Positions 1-12,395 of a stretch of 64,000 nucleotides of DNA are shown here, piece by piece. The stretch is from Prunella strophiata. Lineage: Eukaryota; Chordata; Aves; Passeriformes; Prunellidae. The notes under the pieces were generated by a model that saw only the letters and a list, made by a program, of their open reading frames with translations, was not told the origin of the DNA and did no database searches. The stretch is from positions 2,976,001-3,040,000 of the forward strand of contig JAZBQD010000034.1 in NCBI GenBank assembly GCA_036583965.1. Reading direction: 5' to 3'. Every line of letters begins with the position of its first letter. Position 1 is the stretch's first letter. The position numbers were made by a program, and so were the translations under genes.

Positions 1-1229
1 CCTGTGCCATGCCCAGCATGCTCTGTGGGCCAGCCCTGAGCTTCCTGCTGCCTTTCACCATCTCCTCCACAAAGCCCTTGGCCCAAAGCCCTGTGGGCTA
101 GACTGATCCTCTGGAGATATCTGCCAGCACAGCCTGCCCAGGCTCACAGCTCTGCCTGGAGGCAGCTCTCCCAGGGGGAGGAGGGAGATCTTCATCCTCT
201 CTTCCTTCATGTCAGCACCCACTGCCCTAATCCCTGGGTCGTGCTGCATCTGCATCCCCTGAGCATCCCCAGGACATCCCTGGAGTCCCCATTGCTCGGC
301 ACCGCCCGCCCCCGGGGCCTGCGCATCCCACCCGCTGCAGCACCACGGGGGAGTCACCGTGTTTGATGGCTCTGCCAGGGGACAGCTGGCTTGTTCCTGC
401 TCCAAACCCCTTCCCTGAAGCTGCCAGCCCAGCTGGGAATCCTAGCCCCATCCCTCATGCCAGGCAGGAGGGGAGGACAGGGATGCCGTGCTGGGGAACC
501 CCATCCTTGGCGGCACCGCGGAGCAGCGGGGGCGAGGGCAGGCAGCAGGGGCTCGGATTTCAGCTCCTCTGCCCTTGCAAAGTCCATGCCAAGAGGACCT
601 CAGAGCTGTTTGGACTCGTTTGCCTCTCCCCGCCTCTGCAGGAGGGTGTGGGTGAGATTCTGCTTGCCAGGAGAGCCCCATGGCTTGTCCTTCTTGGCTG
701 TTTATGGCTCTGACCAGATCAGGTTTCTAAGCTCTTCCCAAGCCGGTAACTTTGGGGTTTTTTCTCTTTTTTTTAAAAAAAAAAAAACACCACTGATTTT
801 CTCCTTTCCCCACCCTCCCATCCTCCACCCTGCGATTTGTGGCCTGGCCTGAAGATGGTGAACGAGCAGCGGTGCTCCCGAGCACTGCCAGGGCTGGGCC
901 ACCTCTGTGTCCACCCAGGTCCCCCTGGAAATGCTCCCTGAGGCCCAGGCAGGCAAAGGGGGCTCAGCATCCTCCTGCTGCACCCCATCCCTCTGGTCTC
1001 CTGTGTGTTCTCACCTGGTCTCCCCAGAGAACATGACCCAGAAGGGGAGGGGGGCAGTGCTGTGACCCTCTCAGCCCCCCAGAAGATGCTTTCTGCTCCC
1101 TGCTGAGTGGCAGGCTGGCAGCAGCAGCCACCGTGTGTCTCAGTCCCCTACTGCAAAAAAGGCTGGGAGCCCTTTCCCAGGATGCTGTGGGGATGAATAC
1201 AGCAGATAGCATGAGGTTCCCAGAGCAGG
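1..1229. other. Non-coding, nothing specific
   Basis: CG-poor unique sequence with a T8/A14 low-complexity junction near 768-787. No coding exon, RNA gene or known repeat is recognised. Confidence 0.5.
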
Positions 1230-1560
1230 TAACATCCCCTTAATTAAGATAAATACTAATTAAGTCTGGGACTTTCAGAGAAGCCCTGGGAGCAGACTCC
1301 AACTCCTGTTGAATTTCAATGGGAACGAGACACCTGACTCCAGAAAAACCCAGCCTCTGATATTAGGCTTAAATGGGCCCTTCTCTAACGCTGATCTATT
1401 GCTGCTCTGTGACTTATGAGTGCCTTCCCGTAGATCCCAGCACAACATCAATGTCCTGGAAATGCTAATCAGGAGCTTTAGGAGGGCAGCAGCCAGCAGG
1501 CTCCAAGTGAGATGCCCAGATCACCCTGTGCTATTAAACATTGTGGACAAGCTTTGAGCA
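1230..1560. promoter_or_regulatory. AT-rich block, candidate conserved non-coding element
   Basis: It includes ccttaattaagataaatact, aattaagtctggg and ttaaatgggcccttctctaa. It is complex sequence with homeodomain and GATA-like cores and no coding potential. Confidence 0.3.
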
Positions 1561-2079
1561 GAGCTTACCCATATTGCACACGAGGCTCTGGCTGAGCCCC
1601 AGGTGCTTTGTGCATCCTTCCTCCTCCTCCTCCTCCTCTTCCTCCTTTCCAGCTGTGGGGAGCTCATGGTCTCTCAGGCCCAGTCCTGTGCTTTGTGGGA
1701 AACCCTTGCTGGGGTGAGCAAGGTGAAGGGACAGGGCACTGCTGGTAGCTGTGCCAGCTGGGCACAGCCTCCCAGAGGCCCACCAAGGCACAGCAGCGAG
1801 GAGCAGAGCCCCAGCATGCTCAGATGGACGGGCTGCAGCAGATGGGGCTCCCAGCCTGGGCTCACGGATCCTTCACCTGCCCTCCCTCCTGTGGCTGGTG
1901 GAAGTTTTGGGTCACCCCTGCCAGGACCACGCTGTGAGGGCTGTGCTGGGTGCCCACAGCAGCAGGAGCCTTGTGGGGAGCTGGGGGGACACAACACGGG
2001 TGTGGTGATGGGAAAAAATGGGAAGCACTTGGGTTTCCCAGTGCCGGGATCAGGGAGCGACCGCGCTGGGCTCGGGCAG

Positions 2080-2173
2080 CAGATCCATTTGGGAACTCCA
2101 GAGCGTTCGGGAACAGATCCATTTGGGAACTCCAGAGCGTTCGGGAACAGATCCATTTGGGAACTCCAGAGCG
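2080..2173. repeat. Tandem repeat, 34-bp unit, nearly three copies
   Basis: The element cagatccatttgggaactcc starts at 2080, 2114 and 2148, followed in the first two units by agagcgttcgggaa. The copies are identical where they overlap, which suggests a recent expansion. Confidence 0.95.
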
Positions 2174-2459
2174 TGAGACCCCTGGGCGAGCACCACGTGT
2201 CCAGCTGGCTCAGCCCCAGCATTGTGATGGACTGGACTCGGCCGGCCCGTTGCCAGCCCAGGGGTCTGACAAACACAACCTCTGTGTCCTGCGGCCCCGC
2301 TCGCCAGCGCCTGTTTCGAATTAGCATTTCCCCTGCCCCCACCCCCCGCCATTTGGGCAAATCCCTCAGCTGTCTGCCAGCGCTGCCGGCCCGGGACAGA
2401 CCAGCCCCGGGAGCCCCGTTTGCTTTCCAAGGACTTTCCCAAGTCCCCGGTACACTTTA

Positions 2460-3170
2460 GCAATTAGAGGGTTAAGTTTCCTCCCGGCCTCGCTGCATTA
2501 ACTGGAAAGGAATGAAGTGTCAGGCATGTTCTCACCACAGCAGGCTGTTGGAAAGCAACTCCCTTCTCCACGCACACACACCTCCCACTGCTGCGACCAA
2601 ATTATTTTCTATCCTCCAGAGACCCAGTATGCCAGACAAAATCTGCAGCATGACTCTGATTCATTGCAAAAGGATGCAGATGTAATATTCCCTTTTTTGC
2701 CGGGGCTTCTCGCACGCTAATTCACACGGCATCTCGGCGGTTCGAGTTTTACAGCTCTCCTGCTCTCTTTATTATTTTTTTTTTCGGAGGGCTCTGACGC
2801 CCCTCGCTGACCCTTGGCCCCGCGTCCTTTCTCCCAGCACCACCAAAATAAAGACACTAAGCCTCCCATCTCCAGCGTGCAAATAGGCAGCTCTCCCCAA
2901 TGTGCTAATTAGCCGAGTGTTTGGAAGTAAATAGGTAAGATTGGTGGTAATTTCCTGGCTGAAGGGGTAATTATTTGTTTCAAACAGGCTGCAAAATAAC
3001 CCCCGTAAGGTGAGATAGGAAACTAAATTCAAAAGAGGTTTCCTATTCCCACTAAGCAGGATTGAAAACTGGTTTGAAATTCCTTTTTTTATTTATAGTA
3101 CATGGTATCCATGGAAACCTACAGAGGAGGTCATGGTAGCTAGGCCTCCGTTTCACCCTGCTCAGGGGAT
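2460..3170. promoter_or_regulatory. AT-rich motif-dense block, candidate conserved non-coding element
   Basis: It contains gtgctaattagccgagtg, tggtggtaatttcctggctg, aaggggtaattatttgtttc and tttatttatagtacatgg. Repeated TAATTA/ATTTA cores in complex, non-repetitive sequence are typical of developmental enhancers. Conservation cannot be tested here. Confidence 0.35.
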
Positions 3171-3454
3171 TACCGTTGCACAGTGGTACGCAGCCGTGTA
3201 AGAAAGTAGATTCACAATTCCCCACAAACAGCCCCCCCTGCCAGCCCCCAGCCCCAGCCTTCCTGGAGGGCTGCAGGACAGCTTTTGGGAGGCTCATAAA
3301 TCTGCTCCGAGATGGGAAAGTGATGGGAGCTGTGCCTCCAGCGTCCCCCAGAAGCAGGAGGCCGCCGGGAGCAGTCCGGCTCCCCGCGGTACCCTGCCGC
3401 GATGCGCGGCGGGGCGGAGCCGCTGGCGGCGTGGCAGCGGGAGCAGCGGGATAC

Positions 3455-4268
3455 CTGTGCTTCCCTTTCCTGGGCTCCCATCCCTGTGCTTCCCTCTCCT
3501 GGGCTCCCATCCCTGGCTGCTTCCCTTCCCTGGGCTCCCATCCCTGTGCACTTCTTCCCCTTTCCTGGGCTCCCATCCCTGTGCACTTCCCTCTCCTGGG
3601 TTCCCATCCCTGTGCACTTCTTCCCCTCTCCTGGGCTCCCATCCCTGTGCACTTCCCTCTCCTGGGCTCCCATCCCTGCACTTCCCCTCTCCTGGGCTCC
3701 CATCCCTGAGCACTTCCCTCTCCTGGGCTCCCATCCCTGTGCACTTCCCTCTCCTGGGCTCCCATCCCTGCACTTCCCTCTCCTGGGCTCCCATCCTTGT
3801 GCACTTCCCTCTCCTGAGCTTCCATCCCTGTGCACTTCCCTTCCCTGGGCTCCCATCCCTGTGCACTTCCCTCTCCTGGGCTCTCATCCCTGTGCACTTC
3901 TTCCCCTCTCCTGGGCTCCCATCCCTGTGCACTTCCCTTTCCTGGGCTCCCATCCCTGTGCACTTCCGTCTCCTGGGCTCCCATCCCTGTGCACTTCCCT
4001 TTCCTGGGCTCCCATCCCTGCACTTCCCCTCTCCTGGGCTCCCATCCCTGTGCACTCCCCTCTCCTGGGCTCCCATCCCTGTGCACTTCCGTCTCCTGGG
4101 CTCCCATCCCTGTGCACTTCCCTTTCCTGGGCTCCCATCCCTGCACTTCCCCTCTCCTGGGCTCCCATCCCTGTGCACTCCCCTCTCCTGGGCTCCCATC
4201 TCTGTGCACTTTCCCTTTTCCGGGCTCCCATCCCTGCACTTTCCCTTCCCTGGGCTCCCATCCCTCTC
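3455..4268. repeat. Minisatellite, about 31-bp unit, 26 copies
   Basis: The core tcctgggctcccatccctg recurs 26 times with unit lengths of mainly 28-37 bp (typically 31), differing in the spacer (gtgcacttccct, gcacttcccct, gtgcacttcttcccct). A higher-order block of four units repeats with a 123-bp period: the variant cttccgtctcctggg starts at 3963 and 4086, with matching units after it. The pyrimidine-rich composition leaves several frames open on both strands; these are not genes. Confidence 0.97.
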
Positions 4269-7200
4269 CAAGCCCCGCGCGAAGGGGAGGAGCACCATGG
4301 CCAACTTTTCACTTGGCTGCACCAAGCGAGGGAAGCCCGGGCGCGGTCCAGATCCTGAATTCCCGTTTGCCGGCAGGGATGTGCAGGCCGGGCATCTTCT
4401 GCCTTCACCTCTCCCTGCTGTTCTCGGGAAAACCGCTGCTGCAGAGGGAGCGGGGAGAGCGTGGGCAGAGGGATGCCGCAGACATGGCTGTGGTTTTTGG
4501 CAATGTCCCGGGGCTGTGGTGCTGGGCATTGCTCCGCTCATGATTCCAGCAGGGAACAAATGCTGCTCCTCGCCTTCGGGAGCTGTTGTGCTCTCCCTGG
4601 TACGAATCTTTTGCTGCTGAGGACCACAAGCAGCTTCCACCTCCAGCCTGGCTGTGTGTGATTCAGCGGGCGAGCGCGATCGTTACTTTTCCTGCCGTGT
4701 GCAAGCCCCGGTTCCAGCCCGTGGAGCGGCTGATGCTCCACCAGCACCCGCGAGCAGCAGGAGCAGGAGCAGGAGCACGCAGCCAGCTCGCTCCCCCGTG
4801 CTGGCAGGGCCACGGCGCCGGGATGTTCCCCGGGAAGGCAGAGGTGGAACGTGGAGCTGCTGCACAACCATTTTCCACCCGCCATCCCCTCCAGCTCCCC
4901 GCGCTCTGCCCCAGCCGCGCGCAGAGCGACATTCCGCCTGTGACCTTCACTAATTCACTTTCCCTCTCCACGCCGCATTCCCTCAGCTCGCAGGAGGACT
5001 CGCTTTTTTCACACAGCATAAAAATAGCCTGCGCAAGGCGTTGCCAGAGGAAGCTGCGGGGCCAGCAGCGCAGGCAGGCGGAGGGACCGGCTGTGCCGCG
5101 CGGGTCCCGGCCGCGCTCTCGCCCCTCGCTCCCCTCCGGAGCTCCCGGACCGCTCTCCCACCCCCCAGACACCCTTGGCCTCCTGAGCACCCCAGCTTCT
5201 TCCTGCGCCGCTGCCTCGCTGTGCGCTCGGTCTCGGATGTGGTGAAATTCAGACGGTGGAGGTCAGCAGCAGGGAAATGCTGCTGCATTAACCTTCCCCC
5301 TTAAACTGAATGGTTTTCCCCTCGGTTTAGGAAATTGAAAGCTGAAAGCTTCAAATTTAGGTAAATTGCAAGGCAGATTTTGGAGGCTTTCTAAAGAAAA
5401 AAAATGATCCAAAAAATATTTTTCATGTCCTTTATGGAAATGACTCTGGTTTGAATATCTGTCAGTGGGAAATAGCACTGGAGCCATCACATGCAAAGCT
5501 GAACTGTTGGTACCAAACCGACTTTATGTTACCATAAAACACCTCCAGCTCCTCTTCTCTTCACAATCCCTTACCTTGATTCTCCCTCTGCCATCCCTGC
5601 AGCTGGCCTGTGCATGGCACCATGTGACCATGGCCACCCCCAGCCCCTTGCTCAGGCTTTGAGCCAGGACTGTGGTGTTTTCCCATTCCCATCACTGTCC
5701 CTAATGTGCCTCCCAGCCACCCCCCTGTTCTTCAGGTCCTTTGCTAGGCCTGCCCTTTGCCTGGGAGCACCTCATCTTCTGGGCAGGGCTTCAGCTGGCA
5801 AGGGAGGAAGCCTCCACCTGTGAAGTAACCTCTGGACACGCCTCTTGGCTGATTTGAGGAGGTGAATTGCATCCTAGAAATGTCCCTTTTTCTCTCTAGC
5901 ACTGGCTGTAACTGCTGCAGACATCAAAAGGGAGGCAGAATGAGGCCAGCCCTGCTCTATCAAGTGACCAGCCAGTGCCATCACACGCCTCTGTGCTCCA
6001 TGTCAGACTCATCTCCTCTCCCTTCCCTGCCACAGGGAGCCACACACTCCCCAGCTAAGCACAAAACCTGCACCCAGCCCATCTGTCTTCCCTCACATTC
6101 AGTCCCTCCCCATGGCTGGTGCTTTTCTAGTGCTCACCACAATTCCGTGCCTACCTTGACGTGCTACGCTCTCGCCAGTGCAGTCAATCAATCTTGCCTC
6201 GGCCAACAAGCAGGAGAGAAGCAATGCTTTCCCTACTCCCCCAGCTCTCTTCTCCTCCTGATCTCCATCAGGCACTCAGCAAGTTCACAAGGGCAGCCTG
6301 CTCTCGGTTTCCTTGGTCACGCACAGCAGCTTGCCCTCCTAGAGTAATAAAAACAAATGACACGTTGCTGGTTGTTGTCACAGACGTTGCTGGGCCCCTC
6401 GGTGGAGAGCAGATTTGGGGTGAAGGGAGCATTTGCATTTTTAGGTCCCTTCCTGGGCAGGTGGAGGAGAAGTTGCCAGTGGATGTGGCTTGTCAGTGGA
6501 TGTAATGCCAGAGTCACCTGAAAAGGGTGAGCAAAGGCTGAGGAATGCAGCCTGTGTCTGCTCATCGATGCCAGAGATGGGGAAATGATGCTGGAACTGA
6601 TTATCTGGGAGCAAGCAAGACCCAGAGGTGCCTGTGCCAGGTCCTGATGACTGGCAGAGGGGGACAAGCCCCCATTCTGTAATGCTGCACCTGGCACTGA
6701 ACTGAGCCACCCTGGTGTGTGGACATCAGTTCTAGAAGAACAGATTAAACAGATTAAACCTCCCTTTTGACTGGAGCCAAGACTTGCCCTGCTTCCATTT
6801 GCAGCATGTATGCATTTCCTCCCAGTTCAGTGTCCTCTCCTTGTCTTTCTTGGAGAAACACATGGACAGACACTCTTAGCTGCATGGGAGGAAGCCCCAA
6901 GGACCCAACAGAGCTGGAGCTTGGGAATTCAGGAGTTACTCAGGCCAGGAACGTGGTCTTCCTTAGCCCACATGTAGGTCATAGTGATGAAGACCCTATT
7001 AAGCTGCCCCCCAGCTCAGGAACCCTGCAGCACCCGCCCTGCAAGCTCTGCATCCCATCCCACCTGGGAGTGAGCAGGCTGTGCCAGCCCATGCACCCTG
7101 GGCAGCCAGCAGTCAGCAGCTCTCTGCCTGAAGGACTTCACCATCTGCTTGCTGATTCCCTGCTCCAGGACATTCCAAAGACTGCAGGAGGGGAGGGCTC

Positions 7201-9399
7201 ACAACACCTTTATCTTTGGCTTTGCCTCTCCCTTTTTTTCCTATTTTTATTAGCTGAGAGACAGCCCATCCTTTTTATAGCTCAGAATTCAAGGGTGATC
7301 AGATGAAAGTGGAGAGGGGCTCCTGCATGGGTGGATGAGCAGCCATAAGGTCAAGGCACCTGAAGGAGAAGTTTCCAGCTTTCACAGCCCTAAAGATTGT
7401 CCCATAAAATTACTCATAAAATTAAAGTGGGGTTTGGGTTTCAAAGTCCTAAGAAACTTGAAATAGTCATCAGTCAATTCTGGTATATGGGAAGCCTCAA
7501 CCCCCTGGTTATGGAAGCAGAGGTTAATGCTGAGCTGTAATGTGGACATGGCAGTGTCCCAGCTCAGCTCTGGGGTTATGGCTTAGGCACTGGGTGAGAA
7601 GCTGTTCTCACTGTCACACTGTGGATCTGAATTTCTTCACTCAAATTCTTCCAAATAAAATACAGAGCCACTTTCTCAGAGGCTTCGGCAGGATTTACGA
7701 GGACTGGGTCCTCTCCAGTTTTCTTTCTGTATCAAAGTGATGATTTAATTAATTGATGATCTAATTTCAGTCTGGAACTGAAGCTAACCTGCCAGTTTGT
7801 GAATTTGACCTTGGTACAGATTAACCATGGTGGCAGTTAGTGTTGGTTTAACAGTGTCCAGAACAGCTTTGCTGGACTTTGCTTTATAAAAATCTATCCA
7901 CAGCAGGGTAAAAGCTGAGTGTGAGGGACAGGGATTCAGGAGGCTCCAAGCAGCTCAGAGAGGGAGAAGCCCCTGGCTGTAGCTGTCACTGTCATACCTA
8001 TGGCAGCAAATGCCAGCTTTGAAGCAGGCAGGGGAGCTGATGTCACTGAGAAACAGCCCAGGCAAAACTCGGGAAGGTTCCACCCGGTGGCAGTGACAAG
8101 GTCACACAGCCGTGTGGGTGAGCACAGGGTGGAGGGAGAGGCTGCTGGGGGAAGCCCCGGGGCTGCAGAGCCGGTGCTGTCCTGTGCTGTCACTGCCAGG
8201 AAAAGGGAAGCAGCTCCAGGGACGTGACCTCCTGTGCCTCAGCGTGTCCCTGGTGCCAGCAAGGCCATGGAGCAGGGGCTGGAGCTGGTGCTTGTCTGCC
8301 TGTGGTACGAGCCTCAGCACACACAGACCCCACACATGTCCTGTGACACCTGCCTGCAGCCTGCACAGGTCTGGGCACTGTCCCTGCCACAGGCACACTC
8401 AGTGTCACACAGCCTGTGAACACACCCAGGGGGTGTATTCCAGGGTACAATGTACCTGCACACCACTTCCACATGCACACACACCCAGGGCACCTCTGGA
8501 CATGTGAGCACACACATCATGTACTCACCAGGCACGTGGGTTGCCCACCCTGTGCTCCCCACAGCCCCACTCTTGTCACCATCACCCTGGGCCAGGCTGG
8601 TGCTGCCCCAAGCCCGTGGGCAGTCACTGGGCTGCTCCTGTCTGAGTGCAGACCCACACCAGGGATTTCCCTGAGCTTCACACCCAGCACAGGACCCCAC
8701 CAACCCCTCATGTCAGCCCTCACTGCACCAGGCACCTTCTGCCACTGCCCAGCAGCTCTCTCCATCTCAGGGTGGGAATATTTGGGACATCCCTGGCTGC
8801 CAGGATCAAGAGGCATTAGGCTGTGCAGCAGGACCTGTGTGAGCTGGGGTTTACACTGTAAACCCCAGGATGGAGGGGAGAGCCCAGAGCTGGCATGGAT
8901 CTGTGTGCACACCCACTGCCAGCAGGCCCAGCATCCCCACACACCCCATTTTACCAGGGGTCACCCCATGGGTGTGTCACCACTCCCTGTCAAACAAAAC
9001 CAAGCTCTTGGTTCCCAGCACTGCTCCTTGTGCAGCTTGGGCACTACCTGAGCCCTCCCAGCACCCCTTTTCCTGGTGGGTGGCACATGCCAGATGGGCT
9101 CTCACAGCCTGGGGAGGTGAACCAAGCTTTGGGACAGGGAGCTGAGCAGCCCCGTGAGGGCTGGCTGTGGCTCAGGGTGCTGCAGAAGAAGCCCGTGGAG
9201 CAGGAGCTGGTGGGCACAGCCAGGGGAGATGAGGGCACAGCCTCGTTTTGCATAAGCCAAAGTGCAAATCCTGCGTGCCTGCCGCGGGGGCTGGTCCCGC
9301 GTGGCCGGGGAGCTGCCCCGGGGTGAGCATCCTCCCCTGCACCGCGCCGAGAAGGTGAAACCAGCCCGAGCTGCAGATCGCCGCTGGGGCGGGGGGATG
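4269..9399. other. Non-coding, mostly unremarkable
   Basis: Mixed CG-rich sequence (4270-5260) is followed by an AT-richer segment (5290-5480, including aatatttttcatgtccttta) and then CG-poor unique sequence. No coding exon or recognised repeat is seen. Short ORFs lack domain signals or splice context. Confidence 0.5.
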
Positions 9400-9800
9400 G
9401 CTGCAGGCTAATAATATTCCGTGTCTCATTATGCCGCGTATTAAGCTGAAATTTGCAGATGCTCTAATCACCGCGAGGCATTCTGCGCACACAGCCTCCC
9501 TCCAGCCCGGCAGCGCTGTGCAAACACCGGAGGAGAAGCCCTGCTAACCATCCTGCCACATGGTGTCCTGGAATCTTTACAGACCATTTCACCTTCACAA
9601 ATAGCCTTGGAATGTCTGTGCATCGACAGCCCCTGCGGTAGCCAGATAGGCTCAGCCGCCTCCTCTGCAGCTCCCCGGGCCCCTCTTAAGCTTTTTCCCA
9701 TCACGCCGCGCAGATGCGAGGCTCCGGAATTTACACCGGGGCTGGGTAAAGCACCTCACGTCGAATGTGATCTGCGCCCCAGGCTCGCAGGAAACGTGAA
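9400..9800. promoter_or_regulatory. Candidate conserved non-coding element
   Basis: It contains ggctaataatattccgtgtc, ttaagctgaaatttgcagat and aatttacaccggggctggg. The block is complex, with CpGs preserved in AT-rich context, unlike the surrounding CG-poor sequence. Confidence 0.3.
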
Positions 9801-10848
9801 CTGTGTTTTATAGAGGTTGAGGAAAGCTCCTGCCTGAATTGCTTTAATTTTTTTTTTCCTCTGTTTTCTCTCTCCCTTTTTTTTTTTTTTTTAATGATTT
9901 TCTTTTCTTTTCCCAGATCTCTGCCCTTTGCCCTGCCGTGATCAAAGGGGGCACGCATTCAAGTGCCGTGGGAATACTCACTCCCTGCTCACTCTGGGCA
10001 ATCTCACGAGAAAAGCTGCTTTTTCCCCCGAGGCAGGGAAACGCGGATGGACTGGGCTGTGGGAGGGAGGGCTGTGTAGCCTGAGGGTTCCCTGTGCGTG
10101 GGAAGGCAGGAGAGAGGAGCAGCATGTGAAGGGTTAACTACAGACTGTCCTTGCTGTTTTTTCCAGGCCTGGCTGCACCAGATTCTTCCATTTCTCTTGG
10201 CAGGGATTGAAACCGTGGGGCTGAGCTAAACACACGAGCCTGGAGAGTCCCCGAGCTCCGAGGGTGAGCAGGACCCTGAGCGAGATGCTGCAGCTCATTA
10301 GCAGGGCAGCAGCTCGTCCAGGGCACGCAGGTGTCAGGCAGCAGCAACAGCAAAACAGAGACAAGGAGGCAGAAATGCAGCGAGATGGGGAGAGATGGGC
10401 AGCGTTTGCTGCTCTGGGCATGCACATGCACACCTACATACACACACACCCCCATGGTTACTACAGGTAGTAGCGCAGAGGGAAACCTGGCCTGCTCTCT
10501 GTGCAGGGTTTGGTAATTGGGCTCATCCCCCGTGCTTGGTGCTGGTTTGGGCTGCCACCGTGACTCTCAGTTCATGTGGCATTCAGCAGCTTTCCCTTGC
10601 TGGGGGGCTGTGGTCTCCCTCACCCATCATCCCACCCTGGAGGGGTGATCTGGAGCGCTCAGGGGAGGCCATGCACTGCCCACCTCTGGGCTGGCAACAT
10701 GGGCTGACCCAGGGAGGCCCTGACCCGGGGAAAGGGCTGGGAATCATTCCCTGCAGGAGCACAATGGCTCCTGCCCTGACGGCTCGCCTGGCTCCGCGCT
10801 CACAGTTGCCCGGGTGACTGCTCCTGCGGGAGCGCGCATGGCCGGCAC
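9801..10848. other. Non-coding lead-in to the pentanucleotide array
   Basis: It holds a T-rich tract (9846-9893) and a short CA-rich stretch (10420-10450). Otherwise it is unique sequence without coding signal. Confidence 0.5.
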
Positions 10849-12395
10849 GGCTCGGCTCGGCTCGGCTCGGCTCCGGCACGGCTCGGCTCGGCTCGGCTCG
10901 GCTCAGCTCGGCTCGGCTCGGCTCGGCTCGGCTCGGCTCAGCTCGGCTCGGCTCAGCTCGGCTCGGCTCGGCTCAGCTCGGCTCGGCTCGGCTCAGCTCG
11001 GCTCGGCTCAGCTCGGCTCGGCTCGGCTCGGCTCGGCTCAGCTCGGCTCGGCTCAGCTCGGCTCGGCTCGGCTCGGCTCAGCTCGGCTCGGCTCGGCTCA
11101 GCTCGGCTCGGCTCGGCTCTGGCACAGCTCGGCTCGGCTCGGCTCGGCTCAGCTCGGCTCGGCTCGGCTCAGCTCGGCTCGGCTCGGCTCAGCTCGGCTC
11201 GGCTCAGCTCGGCTCGGCTCAGCTCGGCTCGGCTCAGCTCGGCTCGGCTCGGCTCGGCTCAGCTCGGCTCGGCTCAGCTCGGCTCGGCTCGGCTCAGCTC
11301 GGCTCGGCTCGGCTCGGCTCGGCTCGGCTCAGCTCGGCTCGGCTCGGCTCGGCTCGGCTCAGCTCGGCTCGGCTCAGCTCAGCTCGGCTCAGCTCGGCTC
11401 GGCTCGGCTCAGCTCGGCTCGGCTCAGCTCGGCTCGGCTCGGCTCGGCTCGGCTCGGCTCAGCTCGGCTCGGCTCAGCTCGGCTCGGCTCAGCTCGGCTC
11501 GGCTCGGCTCGGCTCAGCTCGGCTCGGCTCGGCTCGGCTCAGCTCGGCTCGGCTCGGCTCGGCTCAGCTCGGCTCGGCTCGGCTCAGCTCGGCTCGGCTC
11601 GGCTCGGCTCGGCTCGGCTCGGCTCGGCTCGGCTCAGCTCGGCTCGGCTCGGCTCAGCTCGGCTCGGCTCGGCTCGGCTCGGCTCAGCTCGGCTCGGCTC
11701 GGCTCGGCTCAGCTCGGCTCGGCTCAGCTCGGCTCGGCTCGGCTCAGCTCGGCTCGGCTCAGCTCGGCTCGGCTCGGCTCGGCTCAGCTCGGCTCGGCTC
11801 AGCTCGGCTCGGCTCGGCTCAGCTCGGCTCGGCTCGGCTCGGCTCAGCTCGGCTCGGCTCGGCTCGGCTCGGCTCAGCTCGGCTCGGCTCGGCTCAGCTC
11901 GGCTCGGCTCGGCTCGGCTCGGCTCAGCTCGGCTCGGCTCGGCTCGGCTCGGCTCGGCTCGGCTCGGCTCGGCTCGGCTCGGCTCGGCTCGGCTGCTGGC
12001 ACAGCTCGGCTCGGCTCGGCTCGGCTCAGCTCGGCTCGGCTCGGCTCGGCTCGGCTCGGCTCGGCTCGGCTCGGCTCGGCTCGGCTCGCTCGGCTCGGCT
12101 CGGCTCTGGCACAGCTCGGCTCGGCTCGGCTCGGCTCGGCTCGGCTCGGCTCGGCTCGGCTCTGGCACAGCTCGGCTCGGCTCGGCTCAGCTCGGCTCGG
12201 CTCAGCTCGGCTCGGCTCGGCTCGGCTCGGCTCAGCTCGGCTCGGCTCGGCTCGGCTCAGCTCGGCTCGGCTCGGCTCAGCTCGGCTCAGCTGCTGGCAC
12301 GGCTCGGCTCGGCTCAGCTCGGCTTGGCTCAGCTCAGCTCGGCTCGGCTCGGCTCAGCTCGGCTCAGCTCGGCTCGGCTCTGGCACGGCTCAGCT
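10849..12395. repeat. Pentanucleotide array (GGCTC)n with AGCTC variants, about 1.55 kb
   Basis: This is a nearly uninterrupted run of ggctc units with interspersed agctc units. Interruptions of the form (c)tggcac(a/g) recur at about 10869, 11119, 11996, 12106, 12163, 12294 and 12381, and look like remnants of an older, longer unit. Because 5 nt read in triplets gives a 15-nt period without stops, the array is open on both strands (Gly-Ser-Ala-Arg-Leu one way, Ser-Arg-Ala-Glu-Pro the other). CpG density is very high. Array length may be compressed or expanded in the assembly. Confidence 0.98.

Noticed and set aside
3052..4640. Long minus- and plus-strand open frames over 3.0-4.6 kb (up to 448 residues)
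   Set aside because: They read through the 31-bp minisatellite; several frames on both strands are open at once. No protein family is recognised.
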